Shown here: in pieces, positions 41,499-51,171 of the stretch
Numbering within the stretch: position 1 is the stretch's first letter
Layout: each line of letters starts with the position of its first letter
Assembly (NCBI RefSeq): GCF_003346815.1
Contig: NZ_CP031217.1
Location: 2,604,001-2,668,000 of the forward strand
Direction of reading: 5' to 3'
Source of the DNA: Halarcobacter bivalviorum
Lineage (GTDB): Bacteria > Campylobacterota > Campylobacteria > Campylobacterales > Arcobacteraceae
DNA length: 64,000 bases
Made by a program: the position numbers and the translations under genes
The notes under the pieces: model-generated
Databases searched by the model: none
Seen by the model: only the letters and a program-made list of their open reading frames with translations
Told to the model about the DNA's origin: nothing

Positions 41499-42285
41499 TT
41501 AAAAGTCCTTCCATATCATTTAAGGAATCAACTGCTTTTCTGTTACTAATTTCTGTTTTTGTTGTTTCACTAGTAACTTTTTCTAATCTTTTCTCATCTG
41601 CTTTATCCCAACCTTTAATATAATAATCTCCTACTTTTCCTAAAGCAACTTCTCTAGGAAGTACAAATATGGCTGCCTTATCTGTTACACAGGCTTTTTC
41701 ACACAGACCACAACCTGTACATGAATCACTATTAACAACAGGTTTCATAAAAGCATGTTTCCCTGTTCTTTCGTTTTTAGAGTATTCAATTGTAATTGCA
41801 TCTCCTAAAATAGGACATGCACGATAACAGGCATCACATTGAATTCCCCAAAAGGCAATGCAGTTTTTTGAATCAACTACTGCAACACCCATTTGTGCCA
41901 TATTTATATCGAGTTTATTATTCTTTGTAACTTTAGTTATATCTAAAGCATTTGTTGGACAAACTGGAACACATGGTATATCTGGACACATATAACATGG
42001 TATATCTCTTGGAGTAAAGTATGGTGTACCTAAAGGCTTGTTGTCACCTGGTTTTGCTAAACTTAAAGTATCAAAAGGACAGGCTTCAACACACATACCA
42101 CATTTTATACATGTCTTTAAAAAGTCCTCTTCATCTAAAGCAGCAGGAGGTCTTAATGTAAGTTCTGACGCTGTTACTTCATCTACATAAGCGCTCCAAG
42201 TTAAGGCACCTAAAGTTGCTAATCCGAAAGCTCTAGCCATGTTTAAGAAGAACCTTCTTCTATCGCTTACAACCTCTTTTTTCAT
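41491..42285 (-). CDS. napG: NapG periplasmic Fe-S protein
   Basis: A 264-aa protein with a twin-arginine signal (RRRFFLNMARAFGLATLGALTW). Four 4Fe-4S clusters are marked by CIKCGMCVEACP, CYMCPDIPCVPVCP, CIAFWGIQCDACYRACP and CTGCGLCEKAC. It forms the quinol-oxidising module together with NapH. The gap to napA is 24 nt. Confidence 0.94.
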   Translation of the reverse strand: MKKEVVSDRRRFFLNMARAFGLATLGALTWSAYVDEVTASELTLRPPAALDEEDFLKTCIKCGMCVEACPFDTLSLAKPGDNKPLGTPYFTPRDIPCYMCPDIPCVPVCPTNALDITKVTKNNKLDINMAQMGVAVVDSKNCIAFWGIQCDACYRACPILGDAITIEYSKNERTGKHAFMKPVVNSDSCTGCGLCEKACVTDKAAIFVLPREVALGKVGDYYIKGWDKADEKRLEKVTSETTKTEISNRKAVDSLNDMEGLLND

Positions 42286-42309
42286 CTTTTACTCTTTTTG
42301 TTTTTTGTT

Positions 42310-45120
42310 TTATACTTTATATACTTTTACTGCACATTTTTTAAAGTCTGTTTGTTTTGACATTGGACAAGTCGCATCTAAACATACTTTATTAATGAAT
42401 ACTTTTTCGTCAAACCATGGAACATAAACAAGTCCTCTTGAAGGTCTGTTTCTTCCTCTTGTTTCAACTCTTGCTTTTACTTTTCCTCTTCTTGATTCAA
42501 CCCATGCTAATTCACCTTGTTTTATATCAAACTTTTTAGCATCTTCTGGATGAACATATACAAGTGCTTCTGGAACTGCTCTATATAGTTCAGGAACTCT
42601 CATTGTCATAGTACCACTATGCCAGTGTTCTAATACCCTACCTGTACTCATCCATAATGGATATGCCTCATCTGGCATTTCTGGTGGATCCATATATGGT
42701 CTAGCAAAAATCTTAGCTTTATTTGTTAAAGCTTTTTTAGTTTTATCTTTAATACCATTTAAATCACCTTGTGGTAAAGCTTTTGCTAACTTACCATAGA
42801 ATGCGAACTCAGTATGACCTGTCTCTTTTCCATATTTTTTTGCATATGGGTCATATTTAGTATTAAATCTCCATTGAGTCTCTTTTCCATCAACAACTGG
42901 CCATTTAAGACCTCTTACTTTATGGTATGTATCAAAGTCTGCTAAATCGTGAGCATGTCCTCTACCGAACCATGCATACTCTTCAAATAGATATTTTTGA
43001 ATAAAGAATCCATATCCTTCCCAAACTTTTCCATCACTACCTTTAACATTTCTACTATCTCCAAGTGCTTCTGTATTATCGAAACCTTTTTGAACTGGGT
43101 CTTCTAAATTAACTTTATAAGATTTTGCTTCATTATTTGCAAATAAAATCTCATACATAGTTGTATCTTCGTTATAACCCATTTTTTTAGCTTCTGAGAT
43201 TACATCTGGAAGTTTTTTACCATTTCTTAAAGTCCACTCACCCCAAACATCTTTTACAGTAAATCTTTTTGATAATTCAACCCATTGCCATGTATCAGAC
43301 ATTGAATCACCAATTGGTAATACTTGTTGTCTCCAATGTTGAGTTCTTCTCTCTGCATTTCCATATGCACCCCATTTTTCATAAATCATTGCTGTTGGTA
43401 AAATAAGGTCAGATACTTTTGCAGAAATTCCTGGATATCCATCTGAACAAACAATAAAGTTATCCATTTGTCTTGCTGCTTTAATCCAGTGAGATGCACT
43501 TGCAGTATCTTGATATGGGTTACATACATTTACCCATGCAAATTTAACTACACCATCTTCAATATCTCTATGAATTTTCATAATATGTTGGTTTCCAACT
43601 GGATTTAAAGTATTTGCAGGTATTTTCCATCTATTTTCAACAATTACTCTATGTTTTGGATTTGCTACCATCATATCTGCTGGTAATCTATGTGTAAATG
43701 TACCAACTTCTCTTGCTGTACCACAAGCTGAAGGTTGTCCTGTTAAAGAGAATGCTCCAGAACCTGGTTTTGCTTGTTTATTTAATAAGAAGTGAACATT
43801 ATATGCTAAAGTATTTACCCATGTACCTCTTGTATGTTGGTTCATACCCATTGTCCAAAAAGATACTACTTTTCTATTTTTTTCAATATAAAGTTGAGCT
43901 AATTTTTCAAGTTTTTCTTTAAACTCTTCTAATGACTCGTCAGGGTTACCTTTAGAGATTTTAGCTACATAGTCTACTGTATATGGTTCTAAGAATTTTT
44001 TATACTCTTCAAAAGAGATTTCCCAGTGTTTTAATCCAGCTGGTTTATGAATCATTTTATCTCCAGCTTTATATCCATAAGGTTTTAATGCTGGTGCTTC
44101 TGTTTCAGATACGATAGTTTCCATCTCTTTTGAGATAATTTCCATCTCTTTATCTGTATATTTACCCTCTTTGATTGATTTTTCATCAGATCTTCTCATT
44201 CCATAACCCATATTAACTGGGCTTGCTGCGAAAACAATATGTTTTTTAACGAAATCCCAATCAATTGCTTCTGGATAGTTATATACAATCTCTCTTGCAA
44301 TAAAATTCCAGATTGCTAAGTCAGTATTTGGAGTAAAAATAATTTCAATATCTGCTAAGTCAGAAGTTCTATGTCTATATGTTGATAAGTTTACAACTTG
44401 TACTTTTTTTGGATCAGAAAGTTTTCTATCTGTTACTCTTGACCATAAAATTGGGTGCATTTCTGCCATATTTGAACCCCAAGATACAACTGTATCTGTT
44501 AATTCAATATCATCATAACACCCTGAAGGCTCATCAATACCAAATGTTTGATAGAATCCAACAACCGCTGATGCCATACAGTGTCTTGCATTTGGATCAA
44601 TAGCATTTGATCTAAATCCACCTTTCATCATCTTTTGAGCGGCATAACCTTCCATAACTGTATATTGACCAGAAGCAAACACACCCACACCTTCTGGACC
44701 ACTATGTTTTAAAGCTTTTTTAATATGAATTTCCATCTCATCAAAAGCTCTTTCCCATGATACAGGAGCAAATTTACCATTTTTGTCAAATTCACCCTTT
44801 GCATTCATTCTAAGTAATGGCTGCTTTAATCTATCTGCACCATACATAATTTTTGCATTGAAATAACCCTTAATACAGTTAAGTCCTCTATTAACTGGTG
44901 CTGCAGGATCACCTTTTACGGCTACGATTTTCCCATTTTTAGTTGCTAGCATGATTCCACAACCTGTACCACAAAATCTACACGCTGCTTTATCCCATCT
45001 CCAACCTTTTTCAGCATTTGTTGCTGAGGCTTGTAGTTGTGAAGGAACACTCATACCTACAGCTGCTGCTGCTGAAGCTGCTGCGGAACTTTTAAGGAAG
45101 TCTCTTCTTGAAAGTGCCAT
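42310..45120 (-). CDS. napA: Periplasmic nitrate reductase catalytic subunit
   Basis: A 936-aa molybdopterin (bis-MGD) enzyme that reduces nitrate to nitrite in the periplasm. The Tat signal [19 protein letters not shown] is at the start and the 4Fe-4S cluster is CRFCGTGCG ... NRGLNCIKG (about 47-83). The Mo-ligand cysteine lies in [10 protein letters not shown] (about 179). The length fits the longer NapA of this phylum (about 920-950 aa). It is the first gene of the nap operon; a Crp/Fnr-type palindrome lies about 80 nt upstream. Confidence 0.96.
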   Translation of the reverse strand: MALSRRDFLKSSAAASAAAAVGMSVPSQLQASATNAEKGWRWDKAACRFCGTGCGIMLATKNGKIVAVKGDPAAPVNRGLNCIKGYFNAKIMYGADRLKQPLLRMNAKGEFDKNGKFAPVSWERAFDEMEIHIKKALKHSGPEGVGVFASGQYTVMEGYAAQKMMKGGFRSNAIDPNARHCMASAVVGFYQTFGIDEPSGCYDDIELTDTVVSWGSNMAEMHPILWSRVTDRKLSDPKKVQVVNLSTYRHRTSDLADIEIIFTPNTDLAIWNFIAREIVYNYPEAIDWDFVKKHIVFAASPVNMGYGMRRSDEKSIKEGKYTDKEMEIISKEMETIVSETEAPALKPYGYKAGDKMIHKPAGLKHWEISFEEYKKFLEPYTVDYVAKISKGNPDESLEEFKEKLEKLAQLYIEKNRKVVSFWTMGMNQHTRGTWVNTLAYNVHFLLNKQAKPGSGAFSLTGQPSACGTAREVGTFTHRLPADMMVANPKHRVIVENRWKIPANTLNPVGNQHIMKIHRDIEDGVVKFAWVNVCNPYQDTASASHWIKAARQMDNFIVCSDGYPGISAKVSDLILPTAMIYEKWGAYGNAERRTQHWRQQVLPIGDSMSDTWQWVELSKRFTVKDVWGEWTLRNGKKLPDVISEAKKMGYNEDTTMYEILFANNEAKSYKVNLEDPVQKGFDNTEALGDSRNVKGSDGKVWEGYGFFIQKYLFEEYAWFGRGHAHDLADFDTYHKVRGLKWPVVDGKETQWRFNTKYDPYAKKYGKETGHTEFAFYGKLAKALPQGDLNGIKDKTKKALTNKAKIFARPYMDPPEMPDEAYPLWMSTGRVLEHWHSGTMTMRVPELYRAVPEALVYVHPEDAKKFDIKQGELAWVESRRGKVKARVETRGRNRPSRGLVYVPWFDEKVFINKVCLDATCPMSKQTDFKKCAVKVYKV

Positions 45121-45191
45121 ACTCTCCTCCTTTAAATTTTTGGTTTATTTTCTAAACAAATCAATTTTAGCACTAAGAAAAAATTACTTCA

Positions 45192-45205
45192 TTGACCTGC
45201 GTCAA
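45192..45205 (-). promoter_or_regulatory. Crp/Fnr-type site upstream of napA
   Basis: Palindrome TTGAC-CTGC-GTCAA, 72-85 nt before the napA ATG. The arms differ in one base from the FNR-like TTGAT/ATCAA sites at 45403 and 51103, so a separate Crp/Fnr paralogue could prefer it. Confidence 0.65.
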
Positions 45206-45402
45206 ATTGTTTTATAAATTTCTTAACTCAAAATTTAATGGTAAAATTTAATTTACTTTTAATATATAAAAGAGGGATTATTTTATATAATTATATTACT
45301 TTAAGACTTAATTCCTAGGTGTATAAAAAATTATTTTCATTATGTGATTACTTCAATTTGTCATTATTTAGAGGCTTTTTTCTATATATGATTTTCTAAG
45401 TA

Positions 45403-45416
45403 TTGATTAAAATCAA
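45403..45416 (+). promoter_or_regulatory. FNR-like box upstream of the first Crp/Fnr gene
   Basis: A perfect TTGAT-N4-ATCAA palindrome (spacer TAAA), 62 nt before the ATG at 45478 region. It fits the Fnr consensus and suggests oxygen- or nitrate-linked or autogenous control of the regulator and sensor genes. Confidence 0.7.
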
Positions 45417-45476
45417 TTATATTATGAGATTTTTTTATTATACTGACTCTGTTAAAAATATTTAGGTGTATTACAT

Positions 45477-46139
45477 ATGATAAGCTCCAAAGAGATTTTT
45501 AAAAATATTAGTTTGTTTTCTCATTTAAATGATTCAGAGATTGAATCCTTAATTGAGATTTCTTCTATTTCAAAATATGATAAGAACTCTATTTTATATT
45601 ATGAAACTGAAGATATGGATAAACTTCTATTTTTAATTGAGGGACAGATAAAAGTATATAAGATTGATAAATATGATAATGAAATTTTTCTATATTATAT
45701 TTATTCAAATAGTATGATTTCAGAACTTTCAAATCTAAATGAAAATAAAATTCAATGTTTTTCTAATGCAGAATTTGTTGAAGATAGTGTTATTTTATCA
45801 ATAGATTATCAAAAGTTCAAAGAGATGTTCTTATTTGAGAATGCTTTTATACTAAAATTTATTGAAGAATTAATTTATAAAAATCAACAACTTCAATGTA
45901 TTGTAAATAGAGAACTAGTTTTTGATGCAACTTCAAAAGTTGCTTTTATGTTAATTAATGATTTAAAGATGTTCAACCAACTAAAAAGAACAGAGGTATC
46001 TCTTTTATTACATATTCAACCAGAGACTCTTTCAAGAGTTTTAAAAAAACTTAATAGAAGTGAGATTATCTCCATAGATAGAGGGAAAATATCTATTAAT
46101 AACTATGATGAGTTAAAAAGTATCTACTTAGGAATGTAA
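45477..46139 (+). CDS. Crp/Fnr-family regulator next to nap
   Basis: A 220-aa regulator: N-terminal cyclic-nucleotide-binding-like beta barrel (about 10-115; IFKNISLFSHLNDSEIESLIEISS), dimer helix, and C-terminal winged helix with LLHIQPETLSRVLKKLNRSEII (about 176-197). Only one cysteine (QCFSN) in the N-terminal part and one at QCIVN, so no Fnr-type 4Fe-4S cluster is expected. It resembles the second-type regulators that respond to nitrate or NO in Campylobacterota. The sensor-like gene starts immediately after its stop. Confidence 0.85.
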   Translation: MISSKEIFKNISLFSHLNDSEIESLIEISSISKYDKNSILYYETEDMDKLLFLIEGQIKVYKIDKYDNEIFLYYIYSNSMISELSNLNENKIQCFSNAEFVEDSVILSIDYQKFKEMFLFENAFILKFIEELIYKNQQLQCIVNRELVFDATSKVAFMLINDLKMFNQLKRTEVSLLLHIQPETLSRVLKKLNRSEIISIDRGKISINNYDELKSIYLGM

Positions 46140-47123
46140 ATGAAACAAGTTAGTGTGAGTCAAAAAATCAAAATTATTGGTGCACTATTAATTCTATCTA
46201 TTTTTACAGTTATTGTTGTAACTATTTTTTTAAACCAAAAAAATGTAAAAGATGCAACAATAGTAAATATTGCTGGTAAGCAAAGAATGCTAACACAAAG
46301 AATTACAAAAAATATCTACTTTTTGTACCAAAACAAAGAGAATAATTTTACTGAAATAGATAATGCAATTGCAGAATTTAATTATGGATTAACTACTTTA
46401 ATTAGTGGAGATTCTTTATTAGGAATAGCTTCTGCACCAAATGAAGAGCTAAAAGCTCAAATGACAAAAGTTACAATTTTATGGAATAGCTTTGAACAAA
46501 ATGTAAAAGATTTTAAAGAGGCTTTATTAAAAAATGATAATCAAAAATTAAACTCAACAATAAAGTTTATCAATAACAATAATAACAGACTGCTAGAAGA
46601 AGTAGACAAGATAGTTTCTCTTTATACTACTCATATTGAGAAGAAAACAGATTTTATAAAAAAATTCCAATATTTAGCATTTAGTTTACTCTTTTTACTT
46701 GCTTTATATTCAATAATTCAATTAAGACAGATAGAACAAAATGCTAGAGAGTTTATAGAGAAATCAAAAAAAATATCTTCAGGTGATATAAGTGATTTAA
46801 CTCCAATAGATATTAATACAGAAAAAGAGTTTGTTGAAGTTGCAGATAATATGAATAACTTCATAAATAAAGTCTCTGCTGCAATGAACTATTCACAAAC
46901 AGCTTTAGAACAGTCAAAAAAAGCTTCTCAAAAATTAGAGAGTTTAACAGAAGAATTTGATGAATTAATTAATGAGTTTGAAAATAAATCTGATGTTTTA
47001 AAAGGCTTAGATAGAAGTGAAGATATAATGATTGAATCAACAGAAGATTTAATTAAAACAACAAAAAGACTACAATCTCTAAAAACACAATTAGATAGTC
47101 TTCTAAAAAACTTTAGTAAATAA
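46140..47123 (+). CDS. NarX/PilJ-type sensor protein without output domain
   Basis: A 327-aa membrane protein: helix (about 10-30), periplasmic sensor (about 35-175) with VNIAGKQRMLTQRITKNIYFL, which resembles the nitrate-binding P-box helix of NarX/NarQ and the PilJ N-terminal domain; a second helix (about 179-198); a HAMP-like part (about 200-255); then a coiled coil to the end. No kinase, MCP signalling or GGDEF domain follows. The ATG joins the stop of the Crp/Fnr gene. Nitrate sensing near nap is a reasonable inference; how it signals is open. Confidence 0.78.
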   Translation: MKQVSVSQKIKIIGALLILSIFTVIVVTIFLNQKNVKDATIVNIAGKQRMLTQRITKNIYFLYQNKENNFTEIDNAIAEFNYGLTTLISGDSLLGIASAPNEELKAQMTKVTILWNSFEQNVKDFKEALLKNDNQKLNSTIKFINNNNNRLLEEVDKIVSLYTTHIEKKTDFIKKFQYLAFSLLFLLALYSIIQLRQIEQNAREFIEKSKKISSGDISDLTPIDINTEKEFVEVADNMNNFINKVSAAMNYSQTALEQSKKASQKLESLTEEFDELINEFENKSDVLKGLDRSEDIMIESTEDLIKTTKRLQSLKTQLDSLLKNFSK

Positions 47124-47137
47124 TACTAAAGTTTTTT
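47105..47137. terminator. Bidirectional terminator
   Basis: A 14-bp perfect stem (47105-47118 and 47124-47137; core ACTTTAGTA / TACTAAAGT) with a 5-nt loop, flanked by A and T runs. It covers the stop codons of the convergent sensor and histidine kinase genes. Confidence 0.8.
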
Positions 47138-49180
47138 AAACTTAATTATAAACTTAGCACCTTTATACTTTTTACCTTCATATGAAAACTCTTCATTAAG
47201 TACACTTATTTCTGCATTATGATGATTTACTAAAATATCATGAGATAAAGATAGACCTATCCCTGTTCCTACACTTTGATGTTTTGTGGTAAAATAAGGT
47301 TCAAAAATTCTAGGCAAAATTGATTTTTCTATTCCCCCTGCATTATCTTTAATAATTATATTTAAGCCCTCTTGCGTTTTTTCTGTGTTTATAAAGATAA
47401 CTCTTACTTTATCTTGTCCTAATCTCTCTTTTATAGCATCTACTGCATTATTTAATATATTTAAAAAAGATTGAACAAGCTCATTCTTATAACCAAATAT
47501 CTCCATATCTTCTTTAAAATTAGTTTCTACTTTTATATGATTATTTTTTAATGTTGCTTCATTTAAACTAAGTGTTTTATTTAATATATAAACAAGTGTC
47601 GTATCTTCTTTTGCTTTATCATCTTTAATATAAGCCCTAAAATCATCAATTGTCTCTGATAAGTATTTTGATTGTTTTATTATTGAGTTCATTGATTTAT
47701 AAAAAGTTTCATCATCTAAAACTTCTAACTCTTTTTGCAATTTTATTCCGCTAGCATTAGTTGTAATTACTGCTAAAGGCTGTCTCCATTGATGGGCAAT
47801 ATTTCCTATCATCTCCCCCATTGAAACTAACTTTTCTTGAGATTGTAAATTCTTTATCTTTGTTATATCTCTAGTAGTTAAAATTATTCTTTTTTTATCT
47901 GACATCAAAGCCATATTCATACTAGATAATAAGACTCTTCCATCTTTTACAACACAACTTTTCTCAAAGTTTTCTATATGTCCTTCTTTTAATACTATTT
48001 CTAAAGCTTTTTTTGTATTTTCTATATCATCCTCTAAAGTTAACTCTAAACAGCTTTTTTTAAGAAGCTCCTCTTTACTAAAACCTGTCATTTTTAAATA
48101 TGCATCATTAAAGTTTAAGAACTTAGTTTCTAAATCTAAGATTGCAATTGCATCGTTTGAATTCGAGAAAATCTTTTCAAACTCTTCTTTTTGCTCTTCT
48201 ATCTTCTTTTCAGCCTCTTTTTGTGAGCTAATATCAGTATGAAAACCTATCATTCTTATAGGGTTTCTATTTTCATCAAATACAATTTTTCCTCTATCTA
48301 GTACCCAGATCCAATGTCCTAATTTATGCTTCATTCTGTGAATATTTTCATAATATTCAGTAAAACCTTTAAGATGGTTATGAATATCTTTTTCAGCTTT
48401 TTTATAATCATCAGGATGAACCATTGAAGCCCAAGTATCAAATCTACTTTCTAATTCATCTTCCTTATAACCTAACATCTCTTTTAAGGTTTTAGAAAAA
48501 AGAACTTGATTTGTTTTAAGATTCCAATCCCAAAGACCATCTTTTGTAGTATCCATTGCAAGTTCGAATCTTTCGTTTGTTTCAGAGAGGTTCTTATTTG
48601 TTTCTTGTAATTTAATTGCAAGCTCTTTTTTCTGTCTTAGTAGATAAATTAAGATAAAAACCCAAATAATCAATAAAACAAAACAGATAAAAAAGATATT
48701 TAATATTTTTCTTTTAGAAGCTTCAATTTCTGCTGTTTGAAGTTTTACTTGCTCTTCTAAATTTTTATTAAAATATTCAACTGCATATTTATCTTTATAT
48801 TTATTAATTATAGAAAAAAGTAGTTTTTGATTATTATATACAATAGGGAAAGAGTAAACTTCAACCTTTTCTATTTTTTCATTTGCAATTTTATGTTTAA
48901 AGATAAAATAGTTTCTATTCTCTCTTTTTGCTTTTTGCATCTCTTCTTGTACTTGTATTTTTGTGAAAACATTAATATCTTTTATATTACTCTTTTTTAA
49001 TTGCTCTAAAGTTTTTCCATAAAATTTTGCAGCATACTCATTTGCATTTATTATTTCACCACTCTTAGGGTCAATTATTAACATTACAGTATTATTATTT
49101 TTCATAAAGGAATCAAAATTTATATAGTTTGAAAAAAGTATAGTTGGAAATATAAAAAATAGTAATATTGCCTTTTTCAT
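47126..49180 (-). CDS. Multi-PAS sensor histidine kinase
   Basis: A 684-aa membrane kinase. Signal segment (1-17), periplasmic PAS-like domain (about 18-125), membrane helix (about 163-185), then two cytoplasmic PAS domains (about 205-325 with the DGLWDWNLKTNQVLFS pattern; about 335-450), and a kinase core with phospho-acceptor His in GEMIGNIAHQWRQPLAVI (about 460) and an HATPase domain (DNAGGIEKSILPRIFEPYFTTK). The HQWRQP box is a common type in this phylum. No response regulator is next to it, so it is an orphan kinase. Confidence 0.88.
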   Translation of the reverse strand: MKKAILLFFIFPTILFSNYINFDSFMKNNNTVMLIIDPKSGEIINANEYAAKFYGKTLEQLKKSNIKDINVFTKIQVQEEMQKAKRENRNYFIFKHKIANEKIEKVEVYSFPIVYNNQKLLFSIINKYKDKYAVEYFNKNLEEQVKLQTAEIEASKRKILNIFFICFVLLIIWVFILIYLLRQKKELAIKLQETNKNLSETNERFELAMDTTKDGLWDWNLKTNQVLFSKTLKEMLGYKEDELESRFDTWASMVHPDDYKKAEKDIHNHLKGFTEYYENIHRMKHKLGHWIWVLDRGKIVFDENRNPIRMIGFHTDISSQKEAEKKIEEQKEEFEKIFSNSNDAIAILDLETKFLNFNDAYLKMTGFSKEELLKKSCLELTLEDDIENTKKALEIVLKEGHIENFEKSCVVKDGRVLLSSMNMALMSDKKRIILTTRDITKIKNLQSQEKLVSMGEMIGNIAHQWRQPLAVITTNASGIKLQKELEVLDDETFYKSMNSIIKQSKYLSETIDDFRAYIKDDKAKEDTTLVYILNKTLSLNEATLKNNHIKVETNFKEDMEIFGYKNELVQSFLNILNNAVDAIKERLGQDKVRVIFINTEKTQEGLNIIIKDNAGGIEKSILPRIFEPYFTTKHQSVGTGIGLSLSHDILVNHHNAEISVLNEEFSYEGKKYKGAKFIIKFKKL

Positions 49181-49336
49181 GGTCTTTTCCCTTTATTGAT
49201 TTACATAAGATTATATATTAAGCAAACTAAAATATTTGTCATTTTTTTTATGATTTTATCAATTTTGTAAAAGAAATGTATTATTTTGAATTATTATTTA
49301 CATTTTTTGATTAATACTCAGTTAAAAAAAGATTTG

Positions 49337-49342
49337 TATAAT
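49337..49342 (+). promoter_or_regulatory. -10 box only 7 nt before a start codon
   Basis: A perfect TATAAT hexamer precedes the ATG at 49350 by 7 nt and no ribosome binding site lies between. If used, transcription would start at or next to the A of ATG, giving a leaderless mRNA. Confidence 0.45.
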
Positions 49343-49349
49343 CCCATCC

Positions 49350-50468
49350 ATGAGATTTATTATATTTGCAACAATTTTTTTAAGTGTTATGGCTTTACTT
49401 AGCCTTTTTATTTCAAGAAGATTTATTAGAAAACTTCATTTTTCTAAAAGAGTAAAAAGATATCTAAATCTGTTTTTATTAGTTAATCTATTTGGTGTCG
49501 TAGCTTATATGTTTGTAAGATATAACCCAAGTGTACCTAATTGGGCATATTTTCTTCTCTCTTTACCTATAGGAATTATATTTTTACTCTTTATTGCAAC
49601 TATTTTCTATGAGTTTTTTGCCTTTATTATAAACAAAACTCCTGTTAGTGAAAAAAGAAGAGACTTCTTTAAAAAAGGTTTAGATATTGGAGCTGTTGCA
49701 GTTGCTGGTTCAATCAATGCAAAAGCTATGTATAATGCAAAACATATAGAGCTTGAGAAAGTAACTGTTAAAATAAAAAAGTTAAAAAACTCTTATAAAA
49801 TTATTCAATTAAGTGATGTACATATTGGTGGTTTAGTAGATAAAACTTTTATTGCAAATCTTGTAAAAAGAGTTAATACTTTAAATGCAGATATTGTAGT
49901 AATCACAGGAGATTTAGTTGATACTAAAATGAAGTATGCAAAACCTGCTTTAGATGAATTAAAAAATTTAAGCTCTAAATATGGGACTTATTTTATAGTT
50001 GGAAACCATGAATATTTTCATGATGTTCAAGCTATTATAAATTATGTAAATAGTCTAGGAATAAAAACTTTAGAAAATGAAAATGTTTATATTGGAGAAA
50101 AAGATAAAGGTTTTTACTTAGCTGGTGTTTATGATATTTTTGGAAATAGAATTAATGCTTATATTCCTGATTTAAAAAAGGCCCTTGAAGGAACAGATGA
50201 TGCACCAAAAGTTTTATTAGCTCATCAACCAAGATATATAAAAGAAATAGATCAAAAAGTTGATTTAGTTTTAAGTGGACATACTCATGGAGGTCAAATT
50301 GCACCTTTTAATCTACTTGTTAAGCTTCAACAACCTTATGTAAAAGGTTTAAATCAACACAATGAAGATACACAAATTTATGTAAATAAAGGAACTGGCT
50401 TCTGGGGTCCTCCAATGAGATTAGGAGCTAGTTCAGAAATAAGTGAGATAACTATTATCCCAGCTTAA
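49350..50468 (+). CDS. Membrane-anchored metallophosphoesterase (YkuE/YaeI-like)
   Basis: 372 aa with three N-terminal membrane segments (about 2-22, 37-58, 65-90), then a calcineurin-like phosphoesterase domain (about 135-372). Metal-binding motifs: LSDVHIGG, TGDLVD, GNHEY and SGHTHGGQ. Between the membrane part and the enzyme lies KRRDFFKKGLDIGAVAVAG (about 104-122), which resembles a twin-arginine motif, so the enzyme probably faces the periplasm. Relatives act on lipid-linked or nucleotide substrates. A shorter paralogue lies at 62948. Confidence 0.86.
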   Translation: MRFIIFATIFLSVMALLSLFISRRFIRKLHFSKRVKRYLNLFLLVNLFGVVAYMFVRYNPSVPNWAYFLLSLPIGIIFLLFIATIFYEFFAFIINKTPVSEKRRDFFKKGLDIGAVAVAGSINAKAMYNAKHIELEKVTVKIKKLKNSYKIIQLSDVHIGGLVDKTFIANLVKRVNTLNADIVVITGDLVDTKMKYAKPALDELKNLSSKYGTYFIVGNHEYFHDVQAIINYVNSLGIKTLENENVYIGEKDKGFYLAGVYDIFGNRINAYIPDLKKALEGTDDAPKVLLAHQPRYIKEIDQKVDLVLSGHTHGGQIAPFNLLVKLQQPYVKGLNQHNEDTQIYVNKGTGFWGPPMRLGASSEISEITIIPA

Positions 50469-51100
50469 AAAAGCTCTTTTAGTTTTTTCTCACTTTTTAA
50501 TTCTATCTTACCTTTTTTATCATGTAAAACTCCATCTTTTTTTAATTTTGCTAGTTTTCTTGAAAGAGTCTCTTGTCTAATATTCAAAAGTTCAGCTATT
50601 TTTATCTGTTTTAAATTACTAATTTCATCTTTATTATCATAAATAAATTTAGCTATTTTTGCATCTATATCTTCAATCATATTTGAACTAATGAACATCT
50701 CTAAAGCTTTTATCTTCTTTGTTAAAGATTTAATAAAAATTAATAAAAACTCATTTTTTTCTAAAAAATATTTTTCAAACTTTTCGTAATCAATATAAAC
50801 AATAGTCGAATCCATTTCACTTCTACAATTTGCTGGGTATGAAATCTTCTCATAATTTGCTAATTCTGCAATAAAAGATGGTCCCTTTATATTATGAATG
50901 GTTACCTCATTATCTTTAAAGTCATGTCTATAAATTTTTACACAACCAGTTAGTAAAAACAACAAATATTTAGGTTCATCACCTTTATAAAATATCAACT
51001 CATCTTTTATATATTTTTTTTCAAAACTTATACTATCTAATAACTCTAAATCTTTAGCACTTAAGCCACTAAATAAATAGAAATCTTTTAACTTACTCAT
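50465..51100 (-). CDS. Crp/Fnr-family regulator of the hemerythrin/YgbA module
   Basis: A 211-aa regulator from the ATG at 51100; a TTG at 51112 is inside the operator and less likely. It has the Crp-type barrel (LKDFYLFSGLSAKDLELLDS) and winged helix IAELLNIRQETLSRKLAKLKKDGVL (about 165-190). It contains two cysteines (GCVK, NCRSE) only, so no Fnr Fe-S cluster is expected. An FNR-like palindrome overlaps its ribosome binding site, suggesting autoregulation. It overlaps the convergent metallophosphoesterase end by 4 nt. Confidence 0.84.
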   Translation of the reverse strand: MSKLKDFYLFSGLSAKDLELLDSISFEKKYIKDELIFYKGDEPKYLLFLLTGCVKIYRHDFKDNEVTIHNIKGPSFIAELANYEKISYPANCRSEMDSTIVYIDYEKFEKYFLEKNEFLLIFIKSLTKKIKALEMFISSNMIEDIDAKIAKFIYDNKDEISNLKQIKIAELLNIRQETLSRKLAKLKKDGVLHDKKGKIELKSEKKLKELF

Positions 51101-51102
51101 TC

Positions 51103-51116
51103 TTGATTCCAATCAA
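51103..51116. promoter_or_regulatory. FNR-like box between regulator and hemerythrin
   Basis: A perfect TTGAT-TCCA-ATCAA palindrome just 2 nt before the regulator ATG and 55 nt before the hemerythrin start. Its overlap with the regulator's own ribosome binding site makes autorepression likely, with activation of the divergent genes. Confidence 0.7.
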
Positions 51117-51171
51117 TGCTTTATTTGACATTTTATGCAAATATTTTGAAAATAAATTTAAAGAGGTATAA

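Larger units (their letters stand above)
45121..45476. other. Control region between napA and a Crp/Fnr regulator
   Basis: 356 nt, divergent, with no gene. It contains two Crp/Fnr-type palindromes (45192-45205 near napA and 45403-45416 near the regulator gene). The middle (about 45230-45380) is AT-rich and shows no further clear element. Confidence 0.7.

Noticed and set aside
42310-45120. Several plus-strand ORFs inside napA (for example 43698-43922 and 44379-44603)
   Set aside because: They are out-of-frame shadows of a very well supported gene, with low-complexity leucine-rich translations.
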